A stretch of DNA of 64,000 nucleotides from Leadbetterella sp035299025 (GCA_035299025.1 DATGXK010000007.1:1178001-1242000); one strand, 5' to 3'. Shown: positions 17,451 through 27,078, numbered from the stretch's first letter. Program-made: numbers and translations. Notes: generated by a model not told the origin, from the sequence alone.

Positions 17451-18593
17451 TTATTTCTTTAGGTATAAATTCTGGAAACCGATAACAATCCTTTTAGCAA
17501 CAGATTCAACTTTGAAGTCTCCTATTAATTCTACTGATTTTTTCTTCATATTTTCCATTAAAGGAGCACTTTTTACGAATTTAATCATCGCATTTTCCAA
17601 TTCATCTTGATTACCGGCTTCAAAAACAAATCCATTCTCGTTTACGAGATCATCTTTGCAGCCACAGGCATCAGAAACTATAACACCAAGGCCGCAAATC
17701 ATGGCTTCATTAACAACCAAACCCCAAGGCTCTGAATTGCTTGGTAAAACCAAACAGTCTGATTTACTGAAATACTTCGGAACTTTCTGCCAATCTACTC
17801 CATCAAACTTATAAATATGTTCGTTTCTTTTCTCAATCTCAGAAGCGATAACATCGTCCAAAACTCCATTGCCCAAAATAATCAAGCCCCAATCAGCCGC
17901 TTCTTTTACCGAAGTCTTTATGTTTTGGAAAGCTCTAATTAAGAGAGGGATATTTTTCACCGAAATTACACGACCAACATAAATAAAGTTTCTGGAGGTG
18001 GGCACTGCGGACTTTAAATAAGCTTCTTCCAGAGCTTCTTCATAAATTTTTCTAATCTGGACATCATCTACCACGGCTCCTTTTTCTGCAATAAACTGAC
18101 CAGGAGACGCCCCGAGCTGTATCAAGTAGTCTTTTGAAGTTTTTCCGAAAACTATAAATGCGTCGGACATTTTGACCAAGATTTTTTTTATGGTCTCCTT
18201 GATAAAAGAGCGTTGATGGTCAAAAGCTGTAGACTCATTTGAGATTATAACTTTTTTCCCAAGAAAAAACGAGTAAATAATGGCCAAAGTGAGAGACAAA
18301 TCACCAGCCCAGCCTGTTACGTTTACTATATCGGGCTTGTAAGATTTTATATATTTCAAAACCGCCTTTACTTTTAAAAATCTGGGAAGATTTTCGATGT
18401 AATCATCAAAAAGTAAGTGATAACTGTAAGAATAATTTACCGTAGGGCTTGCCATATCCTTCCTTGAAATATCGTTCTTGGCAATCTGAAGTACGCATAT
18501 TTCCATATCCTCGGTCTTTTGTTTTTCGATGGCCTCGAACAAAACCGATTTGTAATGCGTCCAGAGAATATTATGGATAATGAGAATTTTCAT
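17451..18593 (-). CDS. Glycosyltransferase family 4
   Basis: A 380-residue GT-B glycosyltransferase. The C-terminal half shows FIYVGRVISVKNIPLLIRAF and PSNSEPWGLVVNEAMICGLGVIVSD, which hold the EX7E donor-binding signature. The N-terminal half has a hydrophobic patch (LSLTLAIIYSFFLGKKVIISN), common where GT4 enzymes touch the membrane to reach lipid-linked acceptors. It is first of the two-gene GT4 operon and is divergent from the GT2 gene across a 158 bp spacer containing -7-like elements for both strands. Confidence 0.92.
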   Translation of the reverse strand: MKILIIHNILWTHYKSVLFEAIEKQKTEDMEICVLQIAKNDISRKDMASPTVNYSYSYHLLFDDYIENLPRFLKVKAVLKYIKSYKPDIVNVTGWAGDLSLTLAIIYSFFLGKKVIISNESTAFDHQRSFIKETIKKILVKMSDAFIVFGKTSKDYLIQLGASPGQFIAEKGAVVDDVQIRKIYEEALEEAYLKSAVPTSRNFIYVGRVISVKNIPLLIRAFQNIKTSVKEAADWGLIILGNGVLDDVIASEIEKRNEHIYKFDGVDWQKVPKYFSKSDCLVLPSNSEPWGLVVNEAMICGLGVIVSDACGCKDDLVNENGFVFEAGNQDELENAMIKFVKSAPLMENMKKKSVELIGDFKVESVAKRIVIGFQNLYLKK

Positions 18594-18605
18594 ATAAAAA
18601 GTCTA

Positions 18606-18613
18606 CAAAAATA
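18606..18613 (-). promoter_or_regulatory. Candidate -7 element of the GT4 pair
   Basis: TATTTTTG on the minus strand matches TAnnTTTG, 12 bp ahead of the start codon at 18593. No TTTG at the expected distance is obvious, so only the -7 part is supported. Confidence 0.4.
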
Positions 18614-18704
18614 CAATTTTCTTGTCGAAAATTAGCCCTCAAGCAAATAATAACTGTTTGAAAGTATATCAGACCAAAAAGTCGTTAATTTGAAAGTTTG
18701 ACTG

Positions 18705-18712
18705 TATTTTTG
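18705..18712 (+). promoter_or_regulatory. Candidate -7 element of the GT2 gene
   Basis: TATTTTTG on the plus strand matches TAnnTTTG about 40 bp ahead of the GT2 start codon at 18752. TTTG sequences upstream (18689-18692) are only 12 bases away, so the -33 part is unclear. Confidence 0.4.
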
Positions 18713-18751
18713 AATATTAAATCAAATAAAGCTAATATTCAGTCCTAAAGA

Positions 18752-19651
18752 ATGAGCATAACGGCTATTATCCTTACCTTCAACGAGGAAAAACATATTG
18801 AAAGATGTATAAAGTCACTAAAACCAATATGTGACCGAATATGCGTAGTTGACTCATTTTCAACAGATAAAACTCTAGAAATCTGCAAAGAACTTGGAGC
18901 CGAAGTTTACCAGAACAAGTGGGAAAACAACCATTCGAAGCAAATGAATTGGGCTCTAGAAAATTGTGAGATCTGCACCAAATGGACCATGAGAATGGAT
19001 GCCGATGAATATGTTTTGAATGAACTTCAGGAGGAGATTAATTCAAAAATAGACACACTCGGACCAAGTGTTGCTGGCGTAGAATTTAAAAGAAGAGTTT
19101 ACTTCAAAAACAAATGGATTAAACATGGGGGTTTCTATCCTATCAAATTGATAAGGTTATGGAGAACAGGCTCAGGCCATAGTGAAGAGAGATTTATGGA
19201 CGAACATATTGTAGTAAATGGCGGTAAAATTATTTGCCTAGAGCATGATATAGTAGATGAAAACCTAAATGATATAAATTGGTGGACAACCAAGCACCTG
19301 TCTTATGCACGCCGAGAGGCGGTTGATTTCCTTTCAAATAAGTATGACTTGGGACTAAAAACCGAAAAAAATATAAATATCACCAAGCAAGCTGCCAGAA
19401 AAAGAAAACTCAAAGACAAATTATACTATAAACTTCCTTTTGGTTTAAGACCGATTTTCTATTTCTCTCTAAGATTTTTTTTACAATTGGGCTTTTTGGA
19501 TGGACCGAAGGGCTGGACATTCCACTTTTTACAAGCATTTTGGTATAGGGTTATTGTGGATATAAATATCTACGAAATAGAAAGTGCAAGCAAAAACCTC
19601 CCCGAAGCCATTGAGCGTTATATATCTCAAAAATGGGGTTTAAAAATATAA
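18752..19651 (+). CDS. Glycosyltransferase family 2 (WaaE/KdtX-like)
   Basis: A 299-residue GT-A inverting transferase. The N-terminus ITAIILTFNEEKHIERCI and VVDSFSTDKTLEI bind nucleotide sugar, and MRMDADEY contains the DxD metal site. The pattern NNHSKQMNWALEN and the C-terminal amphipathic end are typical of WaaE-like enzymes that add glucose to lipopolysaccharide core heptose, though the acceptor here is unknown. It is convergent with the Wzy-like gene, with only 2 bp between the stop codons, and no separate terminator is visible. Confidence 0.88.
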   Translation: MSITAIILTFNEEKHIERCIKSLKPICDRICVVDSFSTDKTLEICKELGAEVYQNKWENNHSKQMNWALENCEICTKWTMRMDADEYVLNELQEEINSKIDTLGPSVAGVEFKRRVYFKNKWIKHGGFYPIKLIRLWRTGSGHSEERFMDEHIVVNGGKIICLEHDIVDENLNDINWWTTKHLSYARREAVDFLSNKYDLGLKTEKNINITKQAARKRKLKDKLYYKLPFGLRPIFYFSLRFFLQLGFLDGPKGWTFHFLQAFWYRVIVDINIYEIESASKNLPEAIERYISQKWGLKI

Positions 19652-19653
19652 CA

Positions 19654-20943
19654 TCACTTTCGTACGAACCGCACCAGAAGAATATACATTCCAAGCCTGG
19701 TATAATCTATCACTACACCAGCTACAAAATTGGCCATGAAATAATATATAAAAGCGTAAGCGATAAACTCCGTACCCATACTCTCCGGATTTTTTATCTC
19801 CAAGAGAGCTATTCGCACCAAGTAAAAGAACATTACTGTGTAAAATACAAATATAAAAATACCATAAGAATCGAGTACTTCCATGTGTGGCACATCAACA
19901 TATAAACTTTGATATCCATTACCAAAAACCACATATCTGACTTTACCATTCTCGATATTCTTCTCAAAACGCTTAAAAACATTTCCAAGCATCTCAATCC
20001 TCGTATTGGCAGAGTCGTCACCTACTGGCTTCTTTGATTTCTTCTTTTCGTCCGAGGTAAAGGACTTTATGATACCATTTACTCTAATACTGATTAGCTG
20101 CGTCACAGGTGTGATAAAATCGGTCTCTTTATCCAATTTAGAAACTCCTTTGGCTACCCCAACCGTCAAGGCCAACCAAACATACCATTTCGAAAACAAG
20201 AATTTTATAATAGACCCAATTTCCCTTAAGCTATAGTTATAATAGAAAAATAGACCTAAAAATATAAAAGTGGCCAAAAATGTGAGCATTGTTTGTGTCA
20301 AAAACAAAACTGCTATCATCAACAAGATGGTTATGAAGGGTATCAGAAACCCAATACGGAAAACCTTCTGATATTTGAGAACCAATACACTGGCAATCAG
20401 GCCATAAAAAGCACCTCTTGAATTTATATGTGGATTACCACCCGAAGCTCCTTTTTCATCAAATGAAATTGAAGCTCTTTGACCAAGCTGATAAAGTGGA
20501 TTTGTAAAAGTGAAATATATCAATGATAAAGCCCCCAAAATAGAGAGAATTATCAAAATATAGAAAAATGTTTTATTGAGTGAAGCCCTATCCATAAAAA
20601 GTGCTCCAAAATATATAGTAAATATGAGCACAAAATTGAGTAATTCACGAGTTCCATTGACAGCCGTATACCTGTCTCTCAGTAAAAAATAGGAGAAACT
20701 TATAAGCAAAAATGTAGTTAGCAATGTCATGCCAACCTTGTTTGGCATTTCAAAAGTCCTGAGGTCTTTGAAAAGTAAAGAAAAAGCAAGAGGTAGAAAG
20801 AGCAAAAAAATGGCAAAAAATGTATTACCAGGAGCTATTTTGATACCGTCTCTAAGGAAATAAATAAACGGTAATCCGGCTATGAAGGTTGCTACACCTA
20901 GGCCGTTCCGATTTGCAATTAATTTCCCTAATAGATATTTCAT
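19654..20943 (-). CDS. O-antigen polymerase/ligase-like membrane protein
   Basis: A 429-residue polytopic membrane protein with about eleven hydrophobic helices and a large periplasmic loop near residues 270-350. RDRYTAVNGTREL and the RIEMLGN / FGNGYQS region are in the positions where Wzy/WaaL-type proteins keep their arginine and histidine residues. The family joins or transfers lipid-linked oligosaccharide at the periplasmic face. With the neighbouring GT4 and GT2 genes it suggests a polymer or O-antigen locus, although flippase and chain-length genes are not in the window. Polymerase and ligase cannot be told apart from sequence alone. Confidence 0.7.
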   Translation of the reverse strand: MKYLLGKLIANRNGLGVATFIAGLPFIYFLRDGIKIAPGNTFFAIFLLFLPLAFSLLFKDLRTFEMPNKVGMTLLTTFLLISFSYFLLRDRYTAVNGTRELLNFVLIFTIYFGALFMDRASLNKTFFYILIILSILGALSLIYFTFTNPLYQLGQRASISFDEKGASGGNPHINSRGAFYGLIASVLVLKYQKVFRIGFLIPFITILLMIAVLFLTQTMLTFLATFIFLGLFFYYNYSLREIGSIIKFLFSKWYVWLALTVGVAKGVSKLDKETDFITPVTQLISIRVNGIIKSFTSDEKKKSKKPVGDDSANTRIEMLGNVFKRFEKNIENGKVRYVVFGNGYQSLYVDVPHMEVLDSYGIFIFVFYTVMFFYLVRIALLEIKNPESMGTEFIAYAFIYYFMANFVAGVVIDYTRLGMYILLVRFVRK

Positions 20944-21036
20944 TCAAAAAAATTTGTCAAAAATACGACGAAATATCTTGAAAAAGTTGATTTGAATACA
21001 AAGATATAAGGAAAAATTGTGTGGAGATGGTGGCGT

Positions 21037-21576
21037 TTACTTAATTTCAATCTGAAAATCTACATTTACATCATCACTACCTGGTGTGGGAGTTCCGTCT
21101 TTGGTATTTTTGCCGTTTACTGGCGGCTGATGTCTAAGCTGCACTTTCAGTGAACCCGTCGAAGCTGATTTCGACGCAAATTTACCAGTGAGACCAATGG
21201 GTAAAAGATTGATATCTTTGTCATTATAAGTATACATGCCAAGTGAAGAACTTGATGGACTTATTACCACTAAATGTTCGTCGCTTTCGGCCAATATCTC
21301 GCTTGTAATATTTTGGGAAGGCGTTTTACTTTCGTCCAAAAATTCTACAGATAAATCGTACGAAGTGTTGGGCTGTAAACTTATCTTGTCTATAGATGGA
21401 GCCATACCCCCGTCGCCATCTAAATCCTTGTAGGAGAAAGATTTGGTTTCCGAGCCATTTCTAAAAGTCAACTTAATGGTAGTTATGAGCTCATTTTCTT
21501 CACCTATCTCATCTTCTTTCTTGCATGAAGAAATTCCAATGACGAGACTCAAAAATAATACAACTGATTTTTTCAT
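21037..21576 (-). CDS. Lipoprotein partner of the ZnuD-like receptor
   Basis: A predicted 179-residue outer-membrane or periplasmic lipoprotein. MKKSVVLFLSLVIGISSC gives a lipobox with the cysteine at residue 18. The pattern ITTIKLTFRNGSETKSFSYKDLDGDGG, then LQPNTSYDLSVEFLDES, and a C-terminal LKVQLRHQPP matches a Bacteroidota lipoprotein family often labelled 'type 1 periplasmic binding fold' and commonly found beside ZnuD-like TonB receptors. Members often have a His-rich segment; this one lacks it. The frame extends to 21630, but I chose the ATG at 21576, which starts the signal peptide. It lies 50 bp after the receptor gene and has its own -7 element inside a palindrome. Confidence 0.75.
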   Translation of the reverse strand: MKKSVVLFLSLVIGISSCKKEDEIGEENELITTIKLTFRNGSETKSFSYKDLDGDGGMAPSIDKISLQPNTSYDLSVEFLDESKTPSQNITSEILAESDEHLVVISPSSSSLGMYTYNDKDINLLPIGLTGKFASKSASTGSLKVQLRHQPPVNGKNTKDGTPTPGSDDVNVDFQIEIK

Positions 21577-21597
21577 TGATAATATTGTTAAATTAAA

Positions 21598-21618
21598 TGC
21601 AACCATGTTGCAAATATA
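21598..21618 (-). promoter_or_regulatory. Palindromic operator overlapping the lipoprotein promoter (site B)
   Basis: TGCAAC-CAT-GTTGCA (21598-21612) is a perfect inverted repeat. On the minus strand the -7-like TATATTTG (21618-21611) runs into its right half, giving TA-TA-TTTGCAA-N5-TTGCA. The spacing from the TA to both halves is the same as at site A upstream of the receptor gene. A repressor bound here would cover the start of transcription of the lipoprotein gene. Confidence 0.6.
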
Positions 21619-21626
21619 ACAATAAA

Positions 21627-23993
21627 TCAAAAGATTACATTCGTTCTTAAAGAAAAGTTTCTCCCTATTTCATCAGAAAAATATCGAAATCTATTCAAAT
21701 AATCTCGGTAAACAGTATTCAAAATATTTTTGGCTTCGAAAGAAATAGTGAAAGCAGCCGAGTTTCTAAGCTTCATCTCTTTTTCAATCATCATATCAAA
21801 AAGATGATAAGCTTTAGGAGCTGCCATGTAATCTCCATTGACCAAGTCAAGTGCTGTGGTAGATTCTGGATTATCAAAGATTTGAGACCTAGGTACACGT
21901 TTTTGCTCAGCAACAAACCTATGCTTTAGGCTTATTTCATTAATCCAAAACTTTGAAAACGAATAAGTAAGAGACGTTTCTGAACGATTGGCCGGCATAA
22001 AAATTAGAGCTTGTTTGCGAGAAACATCATCTGCCCAAAGTAGTGAAATTTGATTTAAAATCGAGAATCTGGCGCACTTCGAAATAGAATTGCTAATATC
22101 AAAACCTACAAATCGAGCATTGGTTTGGGTATATTTAAATTCTGGAAAAGCACCTCTTATGGTCAAAACAGAATTTCCGGTTGGTGCGAGAAAAATAAAA
22201 TTCCTGATACTATTAAAAAATCCCAAAATCTCAAATTGATAGAATTTATGAGCATAATTCAAAACCAAGGAGTTTTCTATGGCCTTTTCTGTTTCGAGAT
22301 TCATTTCTCCAATTTCATAAGACGCAGAGCCATGATGCACGCCATCACTGTAAAGTTCGCTCACCACAGGAGGTTTCCAAGCAGTTGCAAAATTATAACC
22401 AATTTTGAGTTTGCTACCGAAGTTTCTATTTATGCTGAAAGTAGTAGTCAGGTTTTGGTTTGAAAAATTATCATTGATTACATCGCTTTGGAGTCGCTTT
22501 AAGTAAAATACGTCCAAAAAACGGCGATCATATCTGAGTCCCGCCTCAATCTCTAAATCACCTTTAATATACCTTTCAATAAGAAATGCACCGAGCGTGA
22601 AGTTCGTGTAATTTGGAATTAAAACATTAGATTTTACTGGTGATTTTGTTTCTCCAGTTGAGATATTGTATTGATAGAGCCCGTTTAATCCTAGGTTGCC
22701 AGCCATATTCTTAATCAAGGGCTTGTGATTATACAATACTTCCAAAGTATTGGTGTTTATTTTAAAAACCTGAGCTGTATTTCTATCTCCCCTCAAAGCG
22801 TCTACTTCTGCCCTAAAATTATACTGTTGACCAAAAGTAACCTGCAAGTTTTGATTACCAGCGAGCAGTTGGTTGACCTTAACTTTGAGTAGATTGTGTT
22901 GGATATCTTGATAAGGCTTTCCTATTTTATATTCAAAATTGACCGGCGTGTACACCTCCAAGGGCCGCTCCCGACCTATGGCGGCGGCCAAATCTGTGGT
23001 ATTGCCAATATGAGCACCCGAAAAAATACCGATCTTAGAGTTAAACTGACTGAAAAACAAATTAACATCCGTTTTCCTTTTTGAATATTTTGCTCCTATG
23101 GAAAAATTAAACTCTTGGGAGCCAGTATTGGCCATGTTGTAGTTCGGGGTACTCACATTTCCACCTTTTTTTGCACTTGCTTGAAGTCGCCAATCAAGCC
23201 CTTTCAATTTGTGTGAGCTACTCTCTGCTATTCCAGACAGGCCATTTTGCCAACCATTGGCCATCACAAACTGATTAATCTCAGTTTGTATTTTATCCAA
23301 ATGTTTCAGTTCATTGGGCTCAATAATAATAACCCCTCCGATGGCCTCTGGCCCATACCTTACACTCTTGGCACCTTTTATAACAGTAATTTGCTTCGCC
23401 AGGAAAGGGTCTATTTCTGGAGCATGCTCGTTGCCCCATTGTTGTGCCTCGTGTCTCAGCCCGTTGTTGATCGTAAGAATTCTGTTTGAGTGCATGCCAT
23501 GAATAACTGGCTTGCCTATCGATGCTCCAGTCTGAATGATAGAAACACCCGAAACCGAAGTAAGTATGGTGGCGAGATTTTGTCCTCCCAATTTATTGAG
23601 CTGCTCGGAGTTGATTTGTTTTTCATTTCCAGCCACATTCTCAATTCTCTTGGCAGAAATATTAATACCCTGCAAATGTATTTCAGACTCATTTAATCTA
23701 AAATCATGGGTATTTTCGTGTACAAGGTTTACCTCTATTTTTTGAGCATCATAACCTACTATTCTAATGGCCAATTCGTGCTTTCCTTCACAGATATTTT
23801 CGATTCTATATTCTCCGTTCTTATCCGAAAAAGTAGCCTTTTTTTGGTTGCTTATTTCAATCAAAGCTCCCACAATGGGCTCATTGGTAAGTCTATCACT
23901 AATTTTACCTTTCAAAAAGCATGTGCAGTTAGGTTCCTGCCCAAATAATGTATTGGACATCAAAACCAAAATTGTAATTAACGACAACTTCAT
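21627..23993 (-). CDS. TonB-dependent outer-membrane receptor, ZnuD-like
   Basis: A 788-residue TonB-dependent transporter. It has a signal peptide (MKLSLITILVLMSNTLFGQ), a carboxypeptidase-like beta-sandwich (CFLKGKISDRLTNEPIVGALI), then a plug domain (SEQLNKLGGQNLATILTSVSG, VIHGMHSNRILTINNG) and a 22-strand barrel ending in the aromatic NVIF. The plug phrase QQWGNEHAPEIDPF is characteristic of the ZnuD group used for zinc uptake in several Gram-negative bacteria. Substrate is inferred, and copper or another metal remains possible. The ATG at 23993 starts the signal peptide; the longer frame to 24032 would include the -7 element. Confidence 0.8.
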   Translation of the reverse strand: MKLSLITILVLMSNTLFGQEPNCTCFLKGKISDRLTNEPIVGALIEISNQKKATFSDKNGEYRIENICEGKHELAIRIVGYDAQKIEVNLVHENTHDFRLNESEIHLQGINISAKRIENVAGNEKQINSEQLNKLGGQNLATILTSVSGVSIIQTGASIGKPVIHGMHSNRILTINNGLRHEAQQWGNEHAPEIDPFLAKQITVIKGAKSVRYGPEAIGGVIIIEPNELKHLDKIQTEINQFVMANGWQNGLSGIAESSSHKLKGLDWRLQASAKKGGNVSTPNYNMANTGSQEFNFSIGAKYSKRKTDVNLFFSQFNSKIGIFSGAHIGNTTDLAAAIGRERPLEVYTPVNFEYKIGKPYQDIQHNLLKVKVNQLLAGNQNLQVTFGQQYNFRAEVDALRGDRNTAQVFKINTNTLEVLYNHKPLIKNMAGNLGLNGLYQYNISTGETKSPVKSNVLIPNYTNFTLGAFLIERYIKGDLEIEAGLRYDRRFLDVFYLKRLQSDVINDNFSNQNLTTTFSINRNFGSKLKIGYNFATAWKPPVVSELYSDGVHHGSASYEIGEMNLETEKAIENSLVLNYAHKFYQFEILGFFNSIRNFIFLAPTGNSVLTIRGAFPEFKYTQTNARFVGFDISNSISKCARFSILNQISLLWADDVSRKQALIFMPANRSETSLTYSFSKFWINEISLKHRFVAEQKRVPRSQIFDNPESTTALDLVNGDYMAAPKAYHLFDMMIEKEMKLRNSAAFTISFEAKNILNTVYRDYLNRFRYFSDEIGRNFSLRTNVIF

Positions 23994-24002
23994 CAAAATT
24001 TC

Positions 24003-24027
24003 TTTTTGCAACATCATTGCAAAAATA
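24003..24027 (-). promoter_or_regulatory. Palindromic operator overlapping the receptor promoter (site A)
   Basis: TTTTTGCAA (24003-24011), a 5 nt spacer, and TTGCAAAAA (24017-24025) form a perfect 9 bp inverted repeat. On the minus strand the -7-like TATTTTTG (24027-24020) overlaps its first half, giving TA-TT-TTTGCAA-N5-TTGCA just ahead of the TonB receptor start (23993). The same arrangement recurs at site B. The layout suggests a repressor, plausibly Fur-family, but no regulator gene lies in the window. Confidence 0.65.
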
Positions 24028-24030
24028 ACC

Positions 24031-24066
24031 AAAAAAGCCTCAGATTAGTTTAATCTGAGGCTTTTA
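24031..24066 (-). terminator. Terminator of the DUF2723 gene
   Basis: A perfect 15 bp stem (24033-24047 with 24051-24065) and 3 nt loop is followed by T residues on the minus strand. It lies 22 bp past the stop codon of the DUF2723 gene and directly upstream of the TonB receptor promoter, so it insulates the two units. Confidence 0.85.
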
Positions 24067-24087
24067 TTGAAGAATTAAATCTGTGAT

Positions 24088-27078
24088 TTATTGAATTTTG
24101 GCCAAATGACCGTCATAAATCTTTTTAAACTTCTCAGCAAGCGGCTTATCATATTGCTCAGCAGCAGAGTACAGCATCTGTATTGTTCTCATATCTGACT
24201 GAACCAACTGCTGGATGTTTCCATCACCCCACTGCCTATTGCCAGGCGATTTGCTTAATTCTATAAAGTACTTTAGATTGTCATCCGCCCTATTTACCAT
24301 TATCTCCGCAATCTTTTTGGCTTTTTCAGGTTTACCAATTTCATAATAGAAAATAGGATAATTGCCTACCAGTTGATCAAAAGGAATAGTATTGTCTGGC
24401 ATCAGTTCCAACGATTTATCGAGATATTTCTCAGCATCTTCTTTTTTACCTTCCCTCACCAATTCATCAACCAATCTTAAGAAAGCGAATCTTGCAGTAA
24501 CCATTGGCACTTTTAGATATGTTTCTGAATCGTAGTAAACATTTGGATTGTTTAGATTTCTCCAGGCCATTTTGTTGGTTAACCTGTCTTTCATGATGTC
24601 AGAATTCACAAAACCATCTCTGGCACCTGCTACTTTAAACGGCATCAATCTGTAAGCATAACCTTCCAGTTGACAATATTCTTTCAGATTCAAATAAGAC
24701 GACGGCGACAATGTACCTGAGAAATAAATTGGTCTTTTCCAGTTGTTTTGTGCAATAATATCGAGAACCAAAAGGTCGTTTTTCAAAATATCTCTCTCTC
24801 CAAAATTCCATTCTATCCTGTCTTTTACCAATGCCTTGTATTTTTCAGGGACAAAATTGGCTCTTGCAATTTCCTCTGAATTTTGATCCATATAGAAATT
24901 TGGCGAAGGCAGCACGTTAATCATTTCACCAGAGCTCACCTGCATTTGAATAGCCGGATCGTTGTTTTTAACCAAATTCAAAAACTCTTTAAGGTTAATT
25001 CCAGCTTGAATCTGGGGGTTTGGATTTTTAACGAAAGGAATCTGATCGTTAATGCCTTTGTAATAGTTATCGCTATTCATCGAAATTGGCAAGGCCTCCG
25101 ATTCATAGGTTTTTCTCTTCATTTGGTCGATGTACCAATCAGTACCCAAAAGGCTTAAATTACAAACTCTTACGTCGGTTCTGAAACCCTCTACTTCTTG
25201 AACATACCAAAGTGGAAAAGTATCATTATCACCTCCAGTAAACAATATGGCGTTTTTCTCGCACGAATTCAAAAGATTTTTGGCGAAATCAATTTGATGA
25301 TATCTGTCCGAACGGTCATGACCAGGCCAAGCCTGTGTAGCCATAATAACCGGCACAGCTAACCCCAAAACAGTTGCTGCCCCAGCTTTTACAGAGAGAT
25401 TTTTGATGAACTTCAAAACATACTCCGCCAGACCCATTATACCGATACCTACCCAAATAGCGAAGAAATAGAAAGAACCGACATAAATATAATCACGCTC
25501 ACGTGGCTCTACGGGTGGAGAGTTGAGATAAATCACCAAACCTAAACCCGTAAAAAAGAACAACAAGAACATTACAATGGCATCCTTTCCTCTTTTGAGG
25601 TACATAAAGAAAAAGCCTAGAATACCTAAAATAAGCGGTAGGCCATAATAGTTGGTTCGGCCTTTATTGTTTGCAAATGATGCAGGAAGATCAGACTTAG
25701 TTTCAAAAATATTTGTACCGGCTACATCAGAAATATCTGAGGCTCTGCCCCAAAAGTTCCAAATGAAGTATCTCCAATACATGTGGCCAAACTGATGGCT
25801 GAACATGAACTTGAGGTTATCGAAAAGCCCTGGACGTTGACCTTCTGCGAGATTCAGTTTACTTCGGTATAAACCTATGTGAGCTGGATCTTGACTCCAA
25901 ACCCTCGGAAGGAGCATTTTGCCATTATTATCCCAAACGTATTCAGGGTTAAAGTCGTAAGCTTCATATTTATCCTTGCCCACTTTATAGTTCGGTTCTC
26001 CTCTTTTTATTTCGTTGAGCTGAGCTGTGTATATTGGACCATAAAGAAGCGGCCTAGAGCCATATTGCTCTCTTTTCAAATAATAGGTGAAATTCAATAC
26101 GTCACTTGGGTTGTTCTCATTGATTGGAGGATTATAATTAGACCTAATCAACGCAATAGTGTAAGTCGAATATCCGATGAGCACAAAAGCAAACGATAAC
26201 AAAACAGTATTGGCTATAGCCTTGCCTTGTTTTTGGGTGTAGTAAATTCCATAAGCCAACGCTGCAATAAGAACTGTAATGAAGAAAATCATACCAGAAG
26301 CAAATGGTAGACCGAACGAATTCACAAAAAGTTTATCAAATGAGAAACTCAACGTAGGAAGGCCTGTAATAAGACCAACCATAACCACTCCCAAAATGGC
26401 CAAACCTATCAAAAATGCAATAAAACCACCTTTGAAAGATACTTTATCAGAGTTTTTGAAATAAAACAAAATGGCTAATGCAGGAATAGTAACCAAGTTT
26501 AATAGGTGGACACCGATAGATAAACCCACCAAATATGCCACCAAAAGTAACCATTTGTTTTGTGCGGCAGGATTTTCGATCAATTCCCATCTGAAAGCAC
26601 CCCAAACAACTATAGCCGTAAAAAACGAAGACATACCATATACTTCAGCTTCAACTGCAGAAAACCAGAAAGATTCAGAGAAGTTGTAAACCAAAGAACC
26701 CACCAGCGATGCACCCAAAACCAAAATAGTCTCTGCATTTGTGATGTTTTCTGCTGTTTTACCCACCATTTTTCTGCCTATGAGAGAAATAGTCCAAAAC
26801 ATGAATAATATGGTAAATGCACTAGCAAGCACAGAAACCATGTTTACCATAAAGGCTACTTTGGTAACATCAGAGCCGGCAAATAGTGATGCAATTCTAC
26901 CTATCAAAAGGAAAAATGGAGCACCTGCTGGGTGTGGAACCTGAAGTTTATAAGCACACGCAATAAACTCTCCACAATCCCAAAAACTGGCCGTGGGTTC
27001 TACCGTGAGCGTGAATGTAATCAGCGAAATAGAAAAAACCAGCCAACCGCCGATATTGTTTAACTTTTTAAAACTCAT
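24088..27078 (-). CDS. DUF2723 polytopic membrane protein (protein O-mannosyltransferase-like)
   Basis: A 996-residue membrane protein. The N-terminal two-thirds is a GT-C fold with TVEPTASFWDCGEFIACA and VPHPAGAPFFLL, the family hallmark; the DCGEF acidic residues sit where GT-C catalytic residues lie. A central soluble section (near residues 500-700) contains PPVEPRERDYIYVGSF and GGDNDTFPLWYVQE. The last about 130 residues look like TPR helices (KKEDAEKYLDKSLELMPDN). The family is widespread in Bacteroidota and is related to eukaryotic TMEM260, an O-mannosyltransferase, so protein glycosylation is possible but not shown. It is a single gene with its own terminator. Confidence 0.82.
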   Translation of the reverse strand: MSFKKLNNIGGWLVFSISLITFTLTVEPTASFWDCGEFIACAYKLQVPHPAGAPFFLLIGRIASLFAGSDVTKVAFMVNMVSVLASAFTILFMFWTISLIGRKMVGKTAENITNAETILVLGASLVGSLVYNFSESFWFSAVEAEVYGMSSFFTAIVVWGAFRWELIENPAAQNKWLLLVAYLVGLSIGVHLLNLVTIPALAILFYFKNSDKVSFKGGFIAFLIGLAILGVVMVGLITGLPTLSFSFDKLFVNSFGLPFASGMIFFITVLIAALAYGIYYTQKQGKAIANTVLLSFAFVLIGYSTYTIALIRSNYNPPINENNPSDVLNFTYYLKREQYGSRPLLYGPIYTAQLNEIKRGEPNYKVGKDKYEAYDFNPEYVWDNNGKMLLPRVWSQDPAHIGLYRSKLNLAEGQRPGLFDNLKFMFSHQFGHMYWRYFIWNFWGRASDISDVAGTNIFETKSDLPASFANNKGRTNYYGLPLILGILGFFFMYLKRGKDAIVMFLLFFFTGLGLVIYLNSPPVEPRERDYIYVGSFYFFAIWVGIGIMGLAEYVLKFIKNLSVKAGAATVLGLAVPVIMATQAWPGHDRSDRYHQIDFAKNLLNSCEKNAILFTGGDNDTFPLWYVQEVEGFRTDVRVCNLSLLGTDWYIDQMKRKTYESEALPISMNSDNYYKGINDQIPFVKNPNPQIQAGINLKEFLNLVKNNDPAIQMQVSSGEMINVLPSPNFYMDQNSEEIARANFVPEKYKALVKDRIEWNFGERDILKNDLLVLDIIAQNNWKRPIYFSGTLSPSSYLNLKEYCQLEGYAYRLMPFKVAGARDGFVNSDIMKDRLTNKMAWRNLNNPNVYYDSETYLKVPMVTARFAFLRLVDELVREGKKEDAEKYLDKSLELMPDNTIPFDQLVGNYPIFYYEIGKPEKAKKIAEIMVNRADDNLKYFIELSKSPGNRQWGDGNIQQLVQSDMRTIQMLYSAAEQYDKPLAEKFKKIYDGHLAKIQ

